Part shown: positions 26,908-34,887 of the stretch, in pieces
How positions within the stretch are numbered: the first letter of the stretch is position 1
Layout: each line of letters begins with the position of its first letter
Origin: Streptomyces flavotricini
GTDB taxonomy: Bacteria > Actinomycetota > Actinomycetes > Streptomycetales > Streptomycetaceae
Direction of reading: 5' to 3'
Length of the DNA: 64,000 nucleotides
NCBI RefSeq assembly: GCF_020639365.1
Contig: NZ_JAINUL010000001.1
Location: 8,518,951 to 8,582,950 of the forward strand
Translations under genes and position numbers: made by a program
Notes under the pieces: model-generated
What the model was told of the DNA's origin: nothing
The model's database searches: none
Seen by the model: the letters and a program-made list of their open reading frames with translations, nothing else

Positions 26908-26930
26908 GCACGAAAGCTGAGCCAGAACCC
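26908..26930 (-). repeat. Right terminal inverted repeat of the ISL3-type element
   Basis: Exact reverse complement of 24683-24705; marks the right end after the DUF4259 gene. Confidence 0.9.
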
Positions 26931-27125
26931 GGGGCGTGAAGTCCGTTCTTCATGACTTCGGGAGGCACCCGGCGAGGCGGGATGTCGATGTTCACGAGAA
27001 CGGGAGGCAGAACGACACAGAAGTCCGCGAGACGGCAGCAGAGCCACACCACGGATCACCTGATTCCGTAGCCAGCGCTTTGTCCCCGGCTGGATGCGAT
27101 GCCGTTGACGCTTGGCTAGCCGGGT

Positions 27126-27431
27126 CTAGCCTGCCTCGGCGGGGGTACGGCCCTTCGGCTCGCGGCGGGCATGGGCCTCGGGGACAATCTTCCAGAGCAT
27201 CACCGGGAGGAGCAGGGTTAGAGCGGCGAAAACAACGGCCGGGTGGTCGCCCCCTGCGGCGAGAGTGCTGATCAGCACCGTACCGAGCGCATGGTCGAGG
27301 GCATCGAGACCGGGGCCGGTTCGGTGGCCCGGACTGGCCAGGCGCATGCGGTGCAGCGCCTTCAGCGCGAAGAAGAAGTTCAGGCCGGCGCAGGCGAGCA
27401 GGGCCCAACGAACCGCCATGGGTATGTTCAC
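27126..27431 (-). CDS. Small membrane protein
   Basis: 101 residues from GTG 27431, or 97 from ATG 27419. Helices: RWALLACAGLNFFFALKALH, TVLISTLAAGGDHPAVVFAA and ALTLLLPVMLWKIVPEAHA, with a charged loop (RMRLASPGHRTGPGLDALDH) and a basic tail. No family recognised. It is convergent with the IS passenger and in the same direction as the LuxR-type gene 250 bp upstream of it. Confidence 0.55.
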   Translation of the reverse strand: MNIPMAVRWALLACAGLNFFFALKALHRMRLASPGHRTGPGLDALDHALGTVLISTLAAGGDHPAVVFAALTLLLPVMLWKIVPEAHARREPKGRTPAEAG

Positions 27432-27684
27432 AGGCGCGACTCTAGGCCACTCGCTCCACCCCAGACGGTCCCGGCCCAATGCAACGGTGCACTGCGGCGA
27501 TCCGACTTCCGACGACGTCTGGACAGTCGGCACGACTTTCCGACGGTGGGCGGTGCCTCCCAAAGTCGGTTCTGGCACAGGTCGGGCGCACCGGTGAGCC
27601 CCACGTCGAGCGATACCTCGGCCCCTGCCCCTCTCTCCTGTCTCCGGGGACGTGTGTGACATGGCGGCCTGTGACCCCCGATCG

Positions 27685-28671
27685 TCAGAGCCAGCCTTGC
27701 TGCGCCGCTTTGAGGCCGGCTTCGAAGCGGCTCGTCGCGTGGAGGCGTTCCATCAGGGCGGACATCTGGCGCCGGACGGTGCGCAGGGACACCCCGAGGC
27801 GCTTGGCGGCGGCCTCGTCGGTCATGCCCGAGGCCAGGAGCTTCAGCAGTTCGAGTTCGGTCGCGGTCGGAAGGGTGTCGCTGGGGCGGGGCCGGTCCGC
27901 GCCGAGCGGTACCGCCGAATCCCACGTCTGCTCGAAGAGGGTGGTCAGGGAGGCCACGATCCCGGGCGCGCTGGTACACAGGGCGCCGAGCCGGGAGTGG
28001 TCCGGGTCGATCGGGACGACCGCCACCGCGCGGTCGAATATCAGCAGGCGCGGCGGCAGGAGCGGGCTCGTCCGCACCTGGCCTCCCTGTTCGGTCAGCC
28101 AGCGCGCGTAGGCCAGCGTCGTCGGATCGTTGCGGGCGCTGTCCTGGTAGACCGAGCGCATCTCGATGCCGCGGTCCAATGCCCGCCGGTCCAGCGGCCG
28201 GGAGGCCTCCAAACTCGCTTGTGACAGTGCGCCGCCCGGCAGGATCGCCAGGCACTCCCGGGTCAGTCCGTGGGCGAGCTGCTCCAAGCGGCCCTGGATG
28301 GCGTCCATCCCCACGAGCCGTTCCGCACCGTCGACCTCGGTGTTGGGGCTGAGTCCGGCGAACTCGGAAACCACCTGCGCCGCGGCCGCCTTGCTGCGAG
28401 CCAGCTCCTGCTGCTGCCTGGCCAACTCCTCTTCCTGGCGGCGCAGGAGCAGCTCCAGGCCCAGTTCGGGTCTCACCGCGCGCAGGCCGCCCGGGCAGTC
28501 CCGGGACGGTCGGAGCAGTTCGAGGTCGACGAGCCGGTCCAGGCCCTCGCGGACCCGGGTCTCGGTCAGACCGAGGCGGTCACTGAGCTCGGCGACGCCT
28601 CCCGAAGGGTCGGCCAGCATGCCCCGGTACACGGCTTCCACCTCGGCTCCGAGCCCCAGCGTTTGCAGCAT
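27685..28671 (-). CDS. TrmB-like / LuxR-type two-HTH transcriptional regulator
   Basis: 328 residues from ATG 28671. Layout: an N-terminal winged helix (LGAEVEAVYRGMLADPSGGV, AELSDRLGLTETRVREGLDR), a coiled-coil (LLLRRQEEELARQQQELARS), a central sensor-like domain (QGRLEQLAHGLTRECLAILP ... MRSVYQDSARNDPTTLAYAR), and a C-terminal LuxR HTH (ATELELLKLLASGMTDEAAA, KRLGVSLRTVRRQMSALMER). No receiver domain, so it probably senses a ligand or protein. It diverges from the SINWD-peptide operon across 270 bp, the usual placing for a direct regulator of that operon. Confidence 0.9.
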   Translation of the reverse strand: MLQTLGLGAEVEAVYRGMLADPSGGVAELSDRLGLTETRVREGLDRLVDLELLRPSRDCPGGLRAVRPELGLELLLRRQEEELARQQQELARSKAAAAQVVSEFAGLSPNTEVDGAERLVGMDAIQGRLEQLAHGLTRECLAILPGGALSQASLEASRPLDRRALDRGIEMRSVYQDSARNDPTTLAYARWLTEQGGQVRTSPLLPPRLLIFDRAVAVVPIDPDHSRLGALCTSAPGIVASLTTLFEQTWDSAVPLGADRPRPSDTLPTATELELLKLLASGMTDEAAAKRLGVSLRTVRRQMSALMERLHATSRFEAGLKAAQQGWL

Positions 28672-28941
28672 CTCCCAGCCCCCCGGCTGTAGTTGGGCCG
28701 CTCTCGGCGAGCGTCGCCCCCGCGATCGTAGGCGAAGTCTGTCACCAAAGTGCCAGGCCTGTTGGTGCCAGCAGGAACCTCTTCTTCGCAGGTCCCACGG
28801 ACAGCAACATGGTGTCCACCGGGACGGCGGGGACGAAACGAAACTCCCCGACTCAGGCCAGAGCCGCAAGGACGACCCGGGCCAGCGCGCGGCACACCGC
28901 ACCGAACGCCTCGCTTCCACGCCTGTGACCTGGGGGAAACC
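28672..28941. promoter_or_regulatory. Divergent promoter region, regulator / SINWD operon
   Basis: 270 bp between two divergent starts. A direct repeat GTGCCAG occurs at 28751 and again about 14 bp later (GTGCCAGGCCTGTTGGTGCC), a candidate operator. No clear -10/-35 pair can be assigned by eye. Confidence 0.4.
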
Positions 28942-29160
28942 ATGTGCCGCACCGCCCGCTTCGCCACTGTCACCGCCGTCCTCACCGCTCTGTGCGCCGG
29001 CGCGGTCACGACCGCTTCGGCGGCCGCCGCCGAGGACCACTACGTCAGCGCCGCCGCCGACGGCAGCATCAACTGGGACACCCCGCCCTCGTCCATCGAG
29101 GACAGCATCAACTGGGACACCGCGCCCGAGTCCGCCTGGGACAGCATCAACTGGGATTGA
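28942..29160 (+). CDS. Exported peptide with three SINWD repeats
   Basis: 72 residues from ATG 28942, with GGGGGAA 7-9 bases upstream. Signal peptide: CRTARFATVTAVLTALCAGA, then VTTASAAAA. The mature part of about 42 residues is acidic and contains GSINWDTPPSSIE, DSINWDTAPESAW and DSINWD, three copies at an exact 13-residue period, the last one forming the C-terminus. No cysteines in the mature part. The repeat form recalls multi-core peptide precursors or a processed signalling peptide, but no modifying enzyme is nearby. I do not recognise the family. First gene of a four-gene run. Confidence 0.85.
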   Translation: MCRTARFATVTAVLTALCAGAVTTASAAAAEDHYVSAAADGSINWDTPPSSIEDSINWDTAPESAWDSINWD

Positions 29161-29165
29161 CCGGA

Positions 29166-29492
29166 ATGCGCGTCGTACGGGCCTCACTGTCAGGGCCACG
29201 TGCCGATCCGGACCCGGAGGGCGTGCTCGCGCTCCTCTCCGATCTGATCTGGGCCCACACGCCCGCCGCCCACGGCCTCGAACATCTGCGGACCAAAGCC
29301 GCAGCCGACGGCGTGGACGTCTACCTCTTCCTGAGGGCCGCTTCCGAAGCCGCGGCCCTCACCCAGGCCCACGCCATCCTCGACGGCGCCCGCGCCCCGC
29401 TGCGGGCGCACGGCTATCGCCCCGGCGCGCCGCGCCGCGAACCTTCCCCAGGAGAACACAGTGACCGCCCCCCTCCGTCAGGCCGCCCTTAA
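29166..29492 (+). CDS. Small cytoplasmic protein of the SINWD operon
   Basis: 108 residues from ATG 29166, 5 bp after the peptide stop, overlapping the next gene start by 32 bp. Helical, no signal peptide: LSDLIWAHTPAAHGLEHLRT, KAAADGVDVYLFLRAASEAA, ALTQAHAILDGARAPLRAHG, then a Pro/Arg-rich tail (PRREPSPGEHSDRPPPSGRP) coded within the overlap. The tight spacing says it is translated with the peptide; a chaperone, immunity or maturation role is speculation. Confidence 0.7.
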   Translation: MRVVRASLSGPRADPDPEGVLALLSDLIWAHTPAAHGLEHLRTKAAADGVDVYLFLRAASEAAALTQAHAILDGARAPLRAHGYRPGAPRREPSPGEHSDRPPPSGRP

Positions 29493-30666
29493 GAGCGCGG
29501 GACCCGCCCTCTCGACCGCCCTCGGAGCCTGCCTGCTCACCGCCGCGGCCGTCGCCGCCGCCCCGGCCGCCGAGGCCGCGACCACGTGCGGCGGGACCGC
29601 CTCGATCTACGGCGTCCTTCCCGACGGCCGCCTGACCTTCAGCACCATCACCCCTGCCACCGGTGCGCTGAAGAAGGTGCGGGTCGGAGCGAACCTGGGG
29701 TTCGAGCCCAGGGCGATGGCCACCCTCGACTTCAACACCGTCCTGGTGACCTCGACGACGGGCGCGCTCTACCGCCTCGACGTCCTCACCAACAACGAGT
29801 CCCTCGTCCTGGAACGCGCGCCCGTCAAGATCTTCGACAGCGGCTGGACCCACGACAAGCTCACCTACGACGGTCACGGCCACCTGTACGGCACGGCGGG
29901 CGGCGTCCTGCTCCAATACCTGGTCTCACAGCCCAAGCCGACCGGCTCGGCGCACATCGGCCAGCGCAGGGAGATCGGCAGCGGCTTCGTCCTGAAGACC
30001 CTCACGGCCGCCGGAGACGACCGTCTGCTCGCCACCACGTCGGCCGGCGCGCTCTACTCTTACAAGATCAACGCCGATGGCACCTGGGACCGGGACGACC
30101 TCAAGCCGTCCGGCTGGTCCGGCTTCGACCAGGTCGTATCGCCTGGCGGCGGCCTCTACTACGGTCGGATCGAAACCACGGGCGCCATGTACTGGTACAA
30201 GGACGCCAATCCGGCTGACGGTTCCGGAAACGACATCGCCTACCACAACGACACCCCCGTCAACACCGGCGGCTGGACGCAACGACTGCTCTCCGCCCAG
30301 CCGGGGACCTTCAGCTGCACCACCACTGCGGACCCGCTCGACGGCCACGACATACCCGCCGTGAAGGCGGCCGGCCGCGACCTGATGAACCGGCACGACG
30401 GCGGCGCCTGGAACAGCTCCACCCAGTGGAACTGCCTGGAGCAGCTCTGGGACAGGGAGAGCGGCTGGCGCTACTGGGCCGACAACCCGAACTCCACGGC
30501 GTACGGCATCCCCCAGGCCCTGCCCGGGTCGAAGATGGACGCCTTCGGCGACGACTGGCGCAGCAACCCGGTCACCCAGATCAACTGGGGCCTGTCCTAC
30601 ATCGACGGCCAGTACGGCACGCCCTGCGGCGCCTGGACCCACTTCCTGAACAACGACTGGTACTGA
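29461..30666 (+). CDS. Secreted tachylectin-like propeller with lytic transglycosylase domain
   Basis: 401 residues from GTG 29461 with AGGAG upstream. Signal peptide ends ...AAPAAEAATT. Residues about 40-290 form a repeated-blade domain of the tachylectin type (GTASIYGVLPDGRLTFSTI; NTVLVTSTTGALYRLDVLTN; SPGGGLYYGRIETTGAMYWY). The C-terminal 110 residues are a lytic-transglycosylase-like domain (NCLEQLWDRESGWRYWADNP, STAYGIPQALPGSKMDAFGD, DWRSNPVTQINWGLSYIDGQ) with the predicted catalytic Glu in DRESGW. It probably binds surface glycans and cleaves peptidoglycan. Paralogous to the next gene over the propeller only. Confidence 0.9.
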   Translation: MTAPLRQAALKSAGPALSTALGACLLTAAAVAAAPAAEAATTCGGTASIYGVLPDGRLTFSTITPATGALKKVRVGANLGFEPRAMATLDFNTVLVTSTTGALYRLDVLTNNESLVLERAPVKIFDSGWTHDKLTYDGHGHLYGTAGGVLLQYLVSQPKPTGSAHIGQRREIGSGFVLKTLTAAGDDRLLATTSAGALYSYKINADGTWDRDDLKPSGWSGFDQVVSPGGGLYYGRIETTGAMYWYKDANPADGSGNDIAYHNDTPVNTGGWTQRLLSAQPGTFSCTTTADPLDGHDIPAVKAAGRDLMNRHDGGAWNSSTQWNCLEQLWDRESGWRYWADNPNSTAYGIPQALPGSKMDAFGDDWRSNPVTQINWGLSYIDGQYGTPCGAWTHFLNNDWY

Positions 30667-30756
30667 ACGGCCCCGAGCGCCTCCCGCTCACCCGTTCCCC
30701 CTCACCTTCCGGCCCGACGCGCGTACGTCAGGGCTGCCCAAAACCTGGAGACACCC

Positions 30757-32067
30757 ATGTCCTCGTCGTCACTCAAGCGCCGCCTGGCCGCCACCCTGGC
30801 CGTCTCTGCCACCACTCTCGGCATGATCACCCTGACCTCGGCGCCCGCCCAGGCCGCGGCGATCTGCGGCGGCAACGTGTCGGTCTACGGCACCCTCCCC
30901 GACGGCCGCCTCACCTACACGGCGATAGCCCCCAACACCGGCGACCGCGTCAAGACCCTGGTCGGCGCGAACCTAGGCTTCACGCCGAAGGCGATGGCCA
31001 CCCTCAACTTCAATACGGTCCTGGTGACCTCGACGGCCGGCGCGCTGTACCGCGTCGACATCCAGACCAACGACAGTGCCCTGGCCTTGGCTGGTGTCAC
31101 GAAGATCTGGGACAGCGGCTGGACCTTCGACAAGATGGCCTACGACGGCGCCGGTCACCTCTACGGTACGGTCGGCGGCGAGCTCCACCGCTACAACGTC
31201 TCCCAGGCCAAGCCCGCCGGACCCGCCCACATCGCCAAGCACGCCGTGATCGACACCGGCTTCGTCCTGAAGACGCTCGCCGCCGCCGGTGACGACGTCC
31301 TCATCGCCACCACCGCCGACGGCCGCCTGCTGTCCTACCAGATCAACGGCGTCGGAGACTGGGAAAGCTCGGAGCTCAAGAGCTCCGGCTGGTCGGCGGT
31401 CGACAGCCTCGTCTCGCCCGGCGGCGGCCTCTACTACGGCCGTACGAACGGCGGGATGTACTGGTACCACGACGCCGATCCCACCGACGGCAAGGGCGAC
31501 GACATCGCCTACCACCCCGCCGACCCAGTCGACACGAGCGGCTGGACCCAGAGCCTGCTCTCGGCCTTCGCCAACGACTGCACCTACCAGCCGCCGACGC
31601 CCCCCACCCCCACCCCCTCCACCAAGGGCGGGCAGATCGCCCGCAGCGAGATCATGAGCCGCGCCGCGAACTGGCTGAGCCGTGACATCGCCTACAACCA
31701 GGGCGCGTACGCCTCCGACCCGGACGGCGACCACACCTACCGCACCGACTGCTCCGGCTTCGTCTCCATGGCCTGGCACGCCGGTACCAGCTACACGACC
31801 CAGAGCCTGCCGGGCACCGCCGCCGCCATCTCCAAGTCCGACCTCCAGCCCGGCGACGCGCTGAACACCCTGGACGGGCACGTGGTGCTCTTCGAGAAGT
31901 GGGTCGACAAGGCGGCGGGCAAGTTCTCGTACATCCACGAGGCGAACACCAACGACGACATGATGCGCGGTCAGGACTACCTCAACGGCGGCAGCGACGG
32001 CCGCATCGCCGGCCACGCCGCCTCGGGCTACGTCGCCCTGCGCTACGACCACGTCGTCAACGGATAA
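30757..32067 (+). CDS. Secreted tachylectin-like propeller with NlpC/P60 domain
   Basis: 436 residues from ATG 30757, GGAG upstream. Signal peptide ends ...TSAPAQAAA. The propeller is close to that of the preceding gene (GNVSVYGTLPDGRLTYTAIA; NTVLVTSTAGALYRVDIQTN; SPGGGLYYGRTNGGMYWYHD). A proline-rich hinge (PPTPPTPTPSTKG) leads to an NlpC/P60-type cysteine peptidase: catalytic Cys in YRTDCSGFVSMAWHAG, His in LDGHVVLFEKW. Likely cuts peptide stems of peptidoglycan. Same direction as the transglycosylase gene with a 90-bp gap, so probably co-regulated. Confidence 0.9.
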   Translation: MSSSSLKRRLAATLAVSATTLGMITLTSAPAQAAAICGGNVSVYGTLPDGRLTYTAIAPNTGDRVKTLVGANLGFTPKAMATLNFNTVLVTSTAGALYRVDIQTNDSALALAGVTKIWDSGWTFDKMAYDGAGHLYGTVGGELHRYNVSQAKPAGPAHIAKHAVIDTGFVLKTLAAAGDDVLIATTADGRLLSYQINGVGDWESSELKSSGWSAVDSLVSPGGGLYYGRTNGGMYWYHDADPTDGKGDDIAYHPADPVDTSGWTQSLLSAFANDCTYQPPTPPTPTPSTKGGQIARSEIMSRAANWLSRDIAYNQGAYASDPDGDHTYRTDCSGFVSMAWHAGTSYTTQSLPGTAAAISKSDLQPGDALNTLDGHVVLFEKWVDKAAGKFSYIHEANTNDDMMRGQDYLNGGSDGRIAGHAASGYVALRYDHVVNG

Positions 32068-32359
32068 CCGCCCGCGCGAGCGAAGGCCGGACCACCCTCC
32101 ACCGGGCGGCCCGGCCCTCACTCGTGGGTCGCTCCAGGTCCTCGCAGGCCGCGGTCCGGAGCTCGGCGCCGCCGGGATTGCAGAGCGTGCCGAGTATGTC
32201 CGGCGTTGGGTGCTTGGCTGCACGCCTTGTCTGGCCCCGCAGATCCTTTTCGACGGGCGGGCCGGGCCGGTGGTGGCGAGTGAGGATCCGGCGCGCGAGG
32301 GCTTGCGACGCTGCCGGGAAACCGGGCGGCGGCCGGTCGGCTCCGGCCCGGGCAGCCCG

Positions 32360-32731
32360 CTAGACCTCCGAGCGCCGACGCGTCTTCCTGGACGACTTGG
32401 AGGCCGGTCTGCCAGCGCCGCGAGCGCGACCCGGGTGAAGAGGAGCGCCTCTACCCGCCGGAGTCGTAGCCCTGGTGGGGGCGACTGTGCCCGGGCGGGG
32501 GCCTTCCACCGCTCGCACGAGCGCGTCGCGTAGCACGAGCAGAACACGTCTGTGCAGCGCGACGACCGCACTGTCCGCCACCGCACCGCCTGTCAGGAAT
32601 GCGATGTCGTACACCTCCGGATCCCCGGCTTCATCCGAGCCTTTCGGGGACCGTGCGAACACCCACCGCATACCGGCCCCGGGTCGCCGACTTCGTCTGC
32701 CGCCAGCCTTAACTGACAGGATGACACTCAA
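32360..32731 (-). pseudogene. TIGR04222-like membrane protein, N-terminal remnant
   Basis: The segment GDPEVYDIAFLTGGAVADSA, VVALHRRVLLV resembles the N-terminus of actinobacterial TIGR04222 proteins (LxPYEVAYLAGG...A...ALxxRGLL). The later, glycine-rich membrane part is missing; the remainder is Arg/Pro-rich low-complexity sequence. Probably a clipped gene. Confidence 0.4.
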
Positions 32732-33049
32732 CCCCCTCGCGGCAGCTTCAGAGCAACCTTGAGCCTTGCCCGCCTCGTCGACGAAGCTCGGCAGCGCTCG
32801 GCCCGTGCCGCGTACCCTGCGCCCGGCATCGGGTGGGTCGGACGGCCGTCACGGCTGTTCCCGACCTATCCGAGCGGCCGAAGGGGCGGCCGCGTCACGC
32901 GTGAACCTCGTCCAGGTCTCCCGCGCCGCCGATGGCTGGTCTGGAGATCAGCCCGACTGGCCCATATCCACATGGGCCGCTCTGCCCGCTCGGCTGAGAG
33001 TCGCCGGCACGCATGAGCCGGGGAGCCGGGAAGTGGGGCAGTCAGCGAG

Positions 33050-33285
33050 CCGAACCGCTCATGCCTCTGAGGAGCGCCAACGCTCGAGCAGGCGCTGCCG
33101 AAGATCACAAGCCCTCCGACGACGAACATCACGTTTGAGGTGGTCGAATTATCGGCTTTCTGCTCTTCGAGGTTCTTACTCCCGGTCTGCTTGCCGTTCG
33201 AGTAGCTGACGCAGGTGTCGGCCGCCGACATTTTCTCGCCGCCGCACTCGTCAGACGACACCTGGAATCCGACCCAGACGATCGC
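33050..33285 (-). pseudogene. Small membrane-protein remnant
   Basis: Minus-strand reading AAIVWVGFQVSSDECGGEKM, SAADTCVSYSNGKQTGSKNL, EEQKADNSTTSNVMFVVGGL, VIFGSACSS shows two hydrophobic segments around a loop with the C-G-G-x-x-M ... D-T-C pattern seen in short Streptomyces membrane proteins. The front lacks a start, and the end runs into Arg-rich sequence. Lower GC than its surroundings. Confidence 0.45.
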
Positions 33286-33678
33286 CGCAGCGGAAGTACA
33301 GGTCACGCAACCGGTCATCTGTGACCGGCGGCCACGAGAGGTTCGGCGAGCAGTCCTGCGGCGGCCTGCCGGCGGTCCCCGGCAATGGCCGCCGCACTTC
33401 TTCCAAAGTCTTTTGCCCAAACAGCGCGGTCGCCCCCGGCTACCGGGTCCGCTCCACGCCGAGATGTTCCATCCGCTGATCCACGCGGATCTCAGGCCAC
33501 AGCGGATGACCGTTCAACTTGGACGTCCGCGAGCGCTGTCACAGCCTCGCCGCCTCGGTGGCCTCACCCGTCCGGGCGCGGGGATTGTCTCGCCTTTCAG
33601 GGGAGGGATCAGTGCATCCGAATCAGCGCCGGAATCAGAACAGCAGGCGTGGCATACAGCCGAGCGGAAGAGGTGTGG
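33286..33678. other. Upstream region of the carotenoid operon
   Basis: No supported gene. It must contain the crtE promoter. Light-induced crt promoters in Streptomyces are known to depend on the sigma factor LitS, but I cannot assign its motif here, and no litR/litS genes are in the window. Confidence 0.4.
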
Positions 33679-34887
33679 ATGCAGCATCTGTGGACGGCCC
33701 CGTCTGACCGAGCCGGACCGAAGTCCGGAACCCCGCGTAGTGGCACCTCTCGTACCGGCGCAGACCCCAGTACCCGTCGTGCCGGCACTTCCCCGCCCAC
33801 GGCGCAGGAAGCCGTCACGGCCGGCGAGGCCTTCCTCCACGCACACCTGCGCACCGCCCTGAGCACCGCCCGGCAGATCGACCAGGTGTTCACCGACGAG
33901 GTCGCAGGCCGTGTCGCCGGCCTCGTGCGCAGGGGAGGCAAACGGTTGCGCATGGGCTTCGTGTGGTGCGGTTGGCAGGCTGCGGGCGGCCACGGCGACC
34001 CTGCGGACGTACTCCGCCTCGGCGCTGCCCTCGAACTGCTGCAGGCGTGCGCCCTGGTGCACGACGACGTCATGGACGGCTCCCCGGTCCGGCGCGGCGC
34101 ACCCGCCGTGCACATCGGCTTCGCGCGCATGCACCGTGAAGAGTTGACACACGGCTCCTCAGAGGTCTTCGGGACCGGTGCCGCCATCCTCGCCGGGGAC
34201 CTCGCCCTGGCCTGGGCCGACGACCTCTTCACTGAAATCGCCCTGCGGTCCCCGCACGGCGTGTGCCTGCACCGGGAGTGGCGGGCGATGCGTACGGAGA
34301 TGGCCGCGGGCCAGTACCGAGACATCCGCGCCCAGGCTCTGGGGTCATCGGATGTCACCGAGGCGGTCACCGTTGCCACCCTCAAAAGCGCGCTCTATTC
34401 CGTCGTGCGGCCCCTCTGTCTCGGCGCCGTCCTCGCCGGCGCCGATGAGTCCGTTCTCGGCGCGTTGCGGTCGGCGGGCCGTTGCGCGGGCCTGGCCTTC
34501 CAGCTCAGCGACGACATCCTCGGAACGTTCGGCGATCCGGCCGAAACCGGCAAACCGGCCGACGATGACCTGCGCGCCCGCAAACCCACCTATCTCCTCG
34601 CCACCGCGGCCCGCCTCGCTTCGGCCTCGGGTGACGTTCAGGCCGGCGTTGTCCTCGAGCCCGGAGCGGAGCCCCGCTCGGACGCCGGCATCGCGCAGAT
34701 GCGCTCCGCCATGGAACGCACCGGGGCACGAGCCGCGGTCAGTGCGGAGATCACCGAACTCGCCGCGGCGAGTGTGGACCATTTCGCATCGACCGGCGCG
34801 ACAACCCCCATCGTGCGGGAGTTCGACGCCCTGGTGCGGCGTGCCGCGGGCGGGCCGGCAGGCACCGCACCCCAGGACACCTCATGA
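33679..34887 (+). CDS. crtE: Geranylgeranyl diphosphate synthase
   Basis: 402 residues from ATG 33679; GGAAGAGG lies just upstream. Polyprenyl synthetase fold: GGKRLRMGFVWCGWQ, first Asp-rich motif LVHDDVMDGSPVRRG, lysine/Gln region MAAGQYRDIRAQALG, second Asp motif FQLSDDILGTFGDP followed by GKPADDDLRARKPTYLLATA. It makes the C20 precursor for phytoene. A disordered N-terminus of about 50 residues precedes the domain. First gene of the operon; its stop overlaps crtI as ATGA. Confidence 0.93.
   Translation: MQHLWTAPSDRAGPKSGTPRSGTSRTGADPSTRRAGTSPPTAQEAVTAGEAFLHAHLRTALSTARQIDQVFTDEVAGRVAGLVRRGGKRLRMGFVWCGWQAAGGHGDPADVLRLGAALELLQACALVHDDVMDGSPVRRGAPAVHIGFARMHREELTHGSSEVFGTGAAILAGDLALAWADDLFTEIALRSPHGVCLHREWRAMRTEMAAGQYRDIRAQALGSSDVTEAVTVATLKSALYSVVRPLCLGAVLAGADESVLGALRSAGRCAGLAFQLSDDILGTFGDPAETGKPADDDLRARKPTYLLATAARLASASGDVQAGVVLEPGAEPRSDAGIAQMRSAMERTGARAAVSAEITELAAASVDHFASTGATTPIVREFDALVRRAAGGPAGTAPQDTS

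Larger units (their letters stand above)
24683..26930 (+). mobile_element. ISL3-type insertion sequence with passenger gene
   Basis: 2248 bp bounded by perfect 23-bp inverted repeats (24683-24705 and 26908-26930). It contains an intact ISL3-type transposase and, downstream in the same direction, a complete DUF4259 gene ending 15 bp before the right repeat. The 8 bp flanking each end (TCCTGGAA and GGGGCGTG) do not match, so no target duplication is visible; the element may have been reshaped after insertion, or the flanks recombined. Confidence 0.85.

Noticed and set aside
28942..29160. SINWD peptide as a lanthipeptide or graspetide precursor
   Set aside because: No mature cysteines and no LanB/LanM, ATP-grasp or radical-SAM gene nearby; it also carries a normal Sec signal peptide, which is unusual for those leaders.
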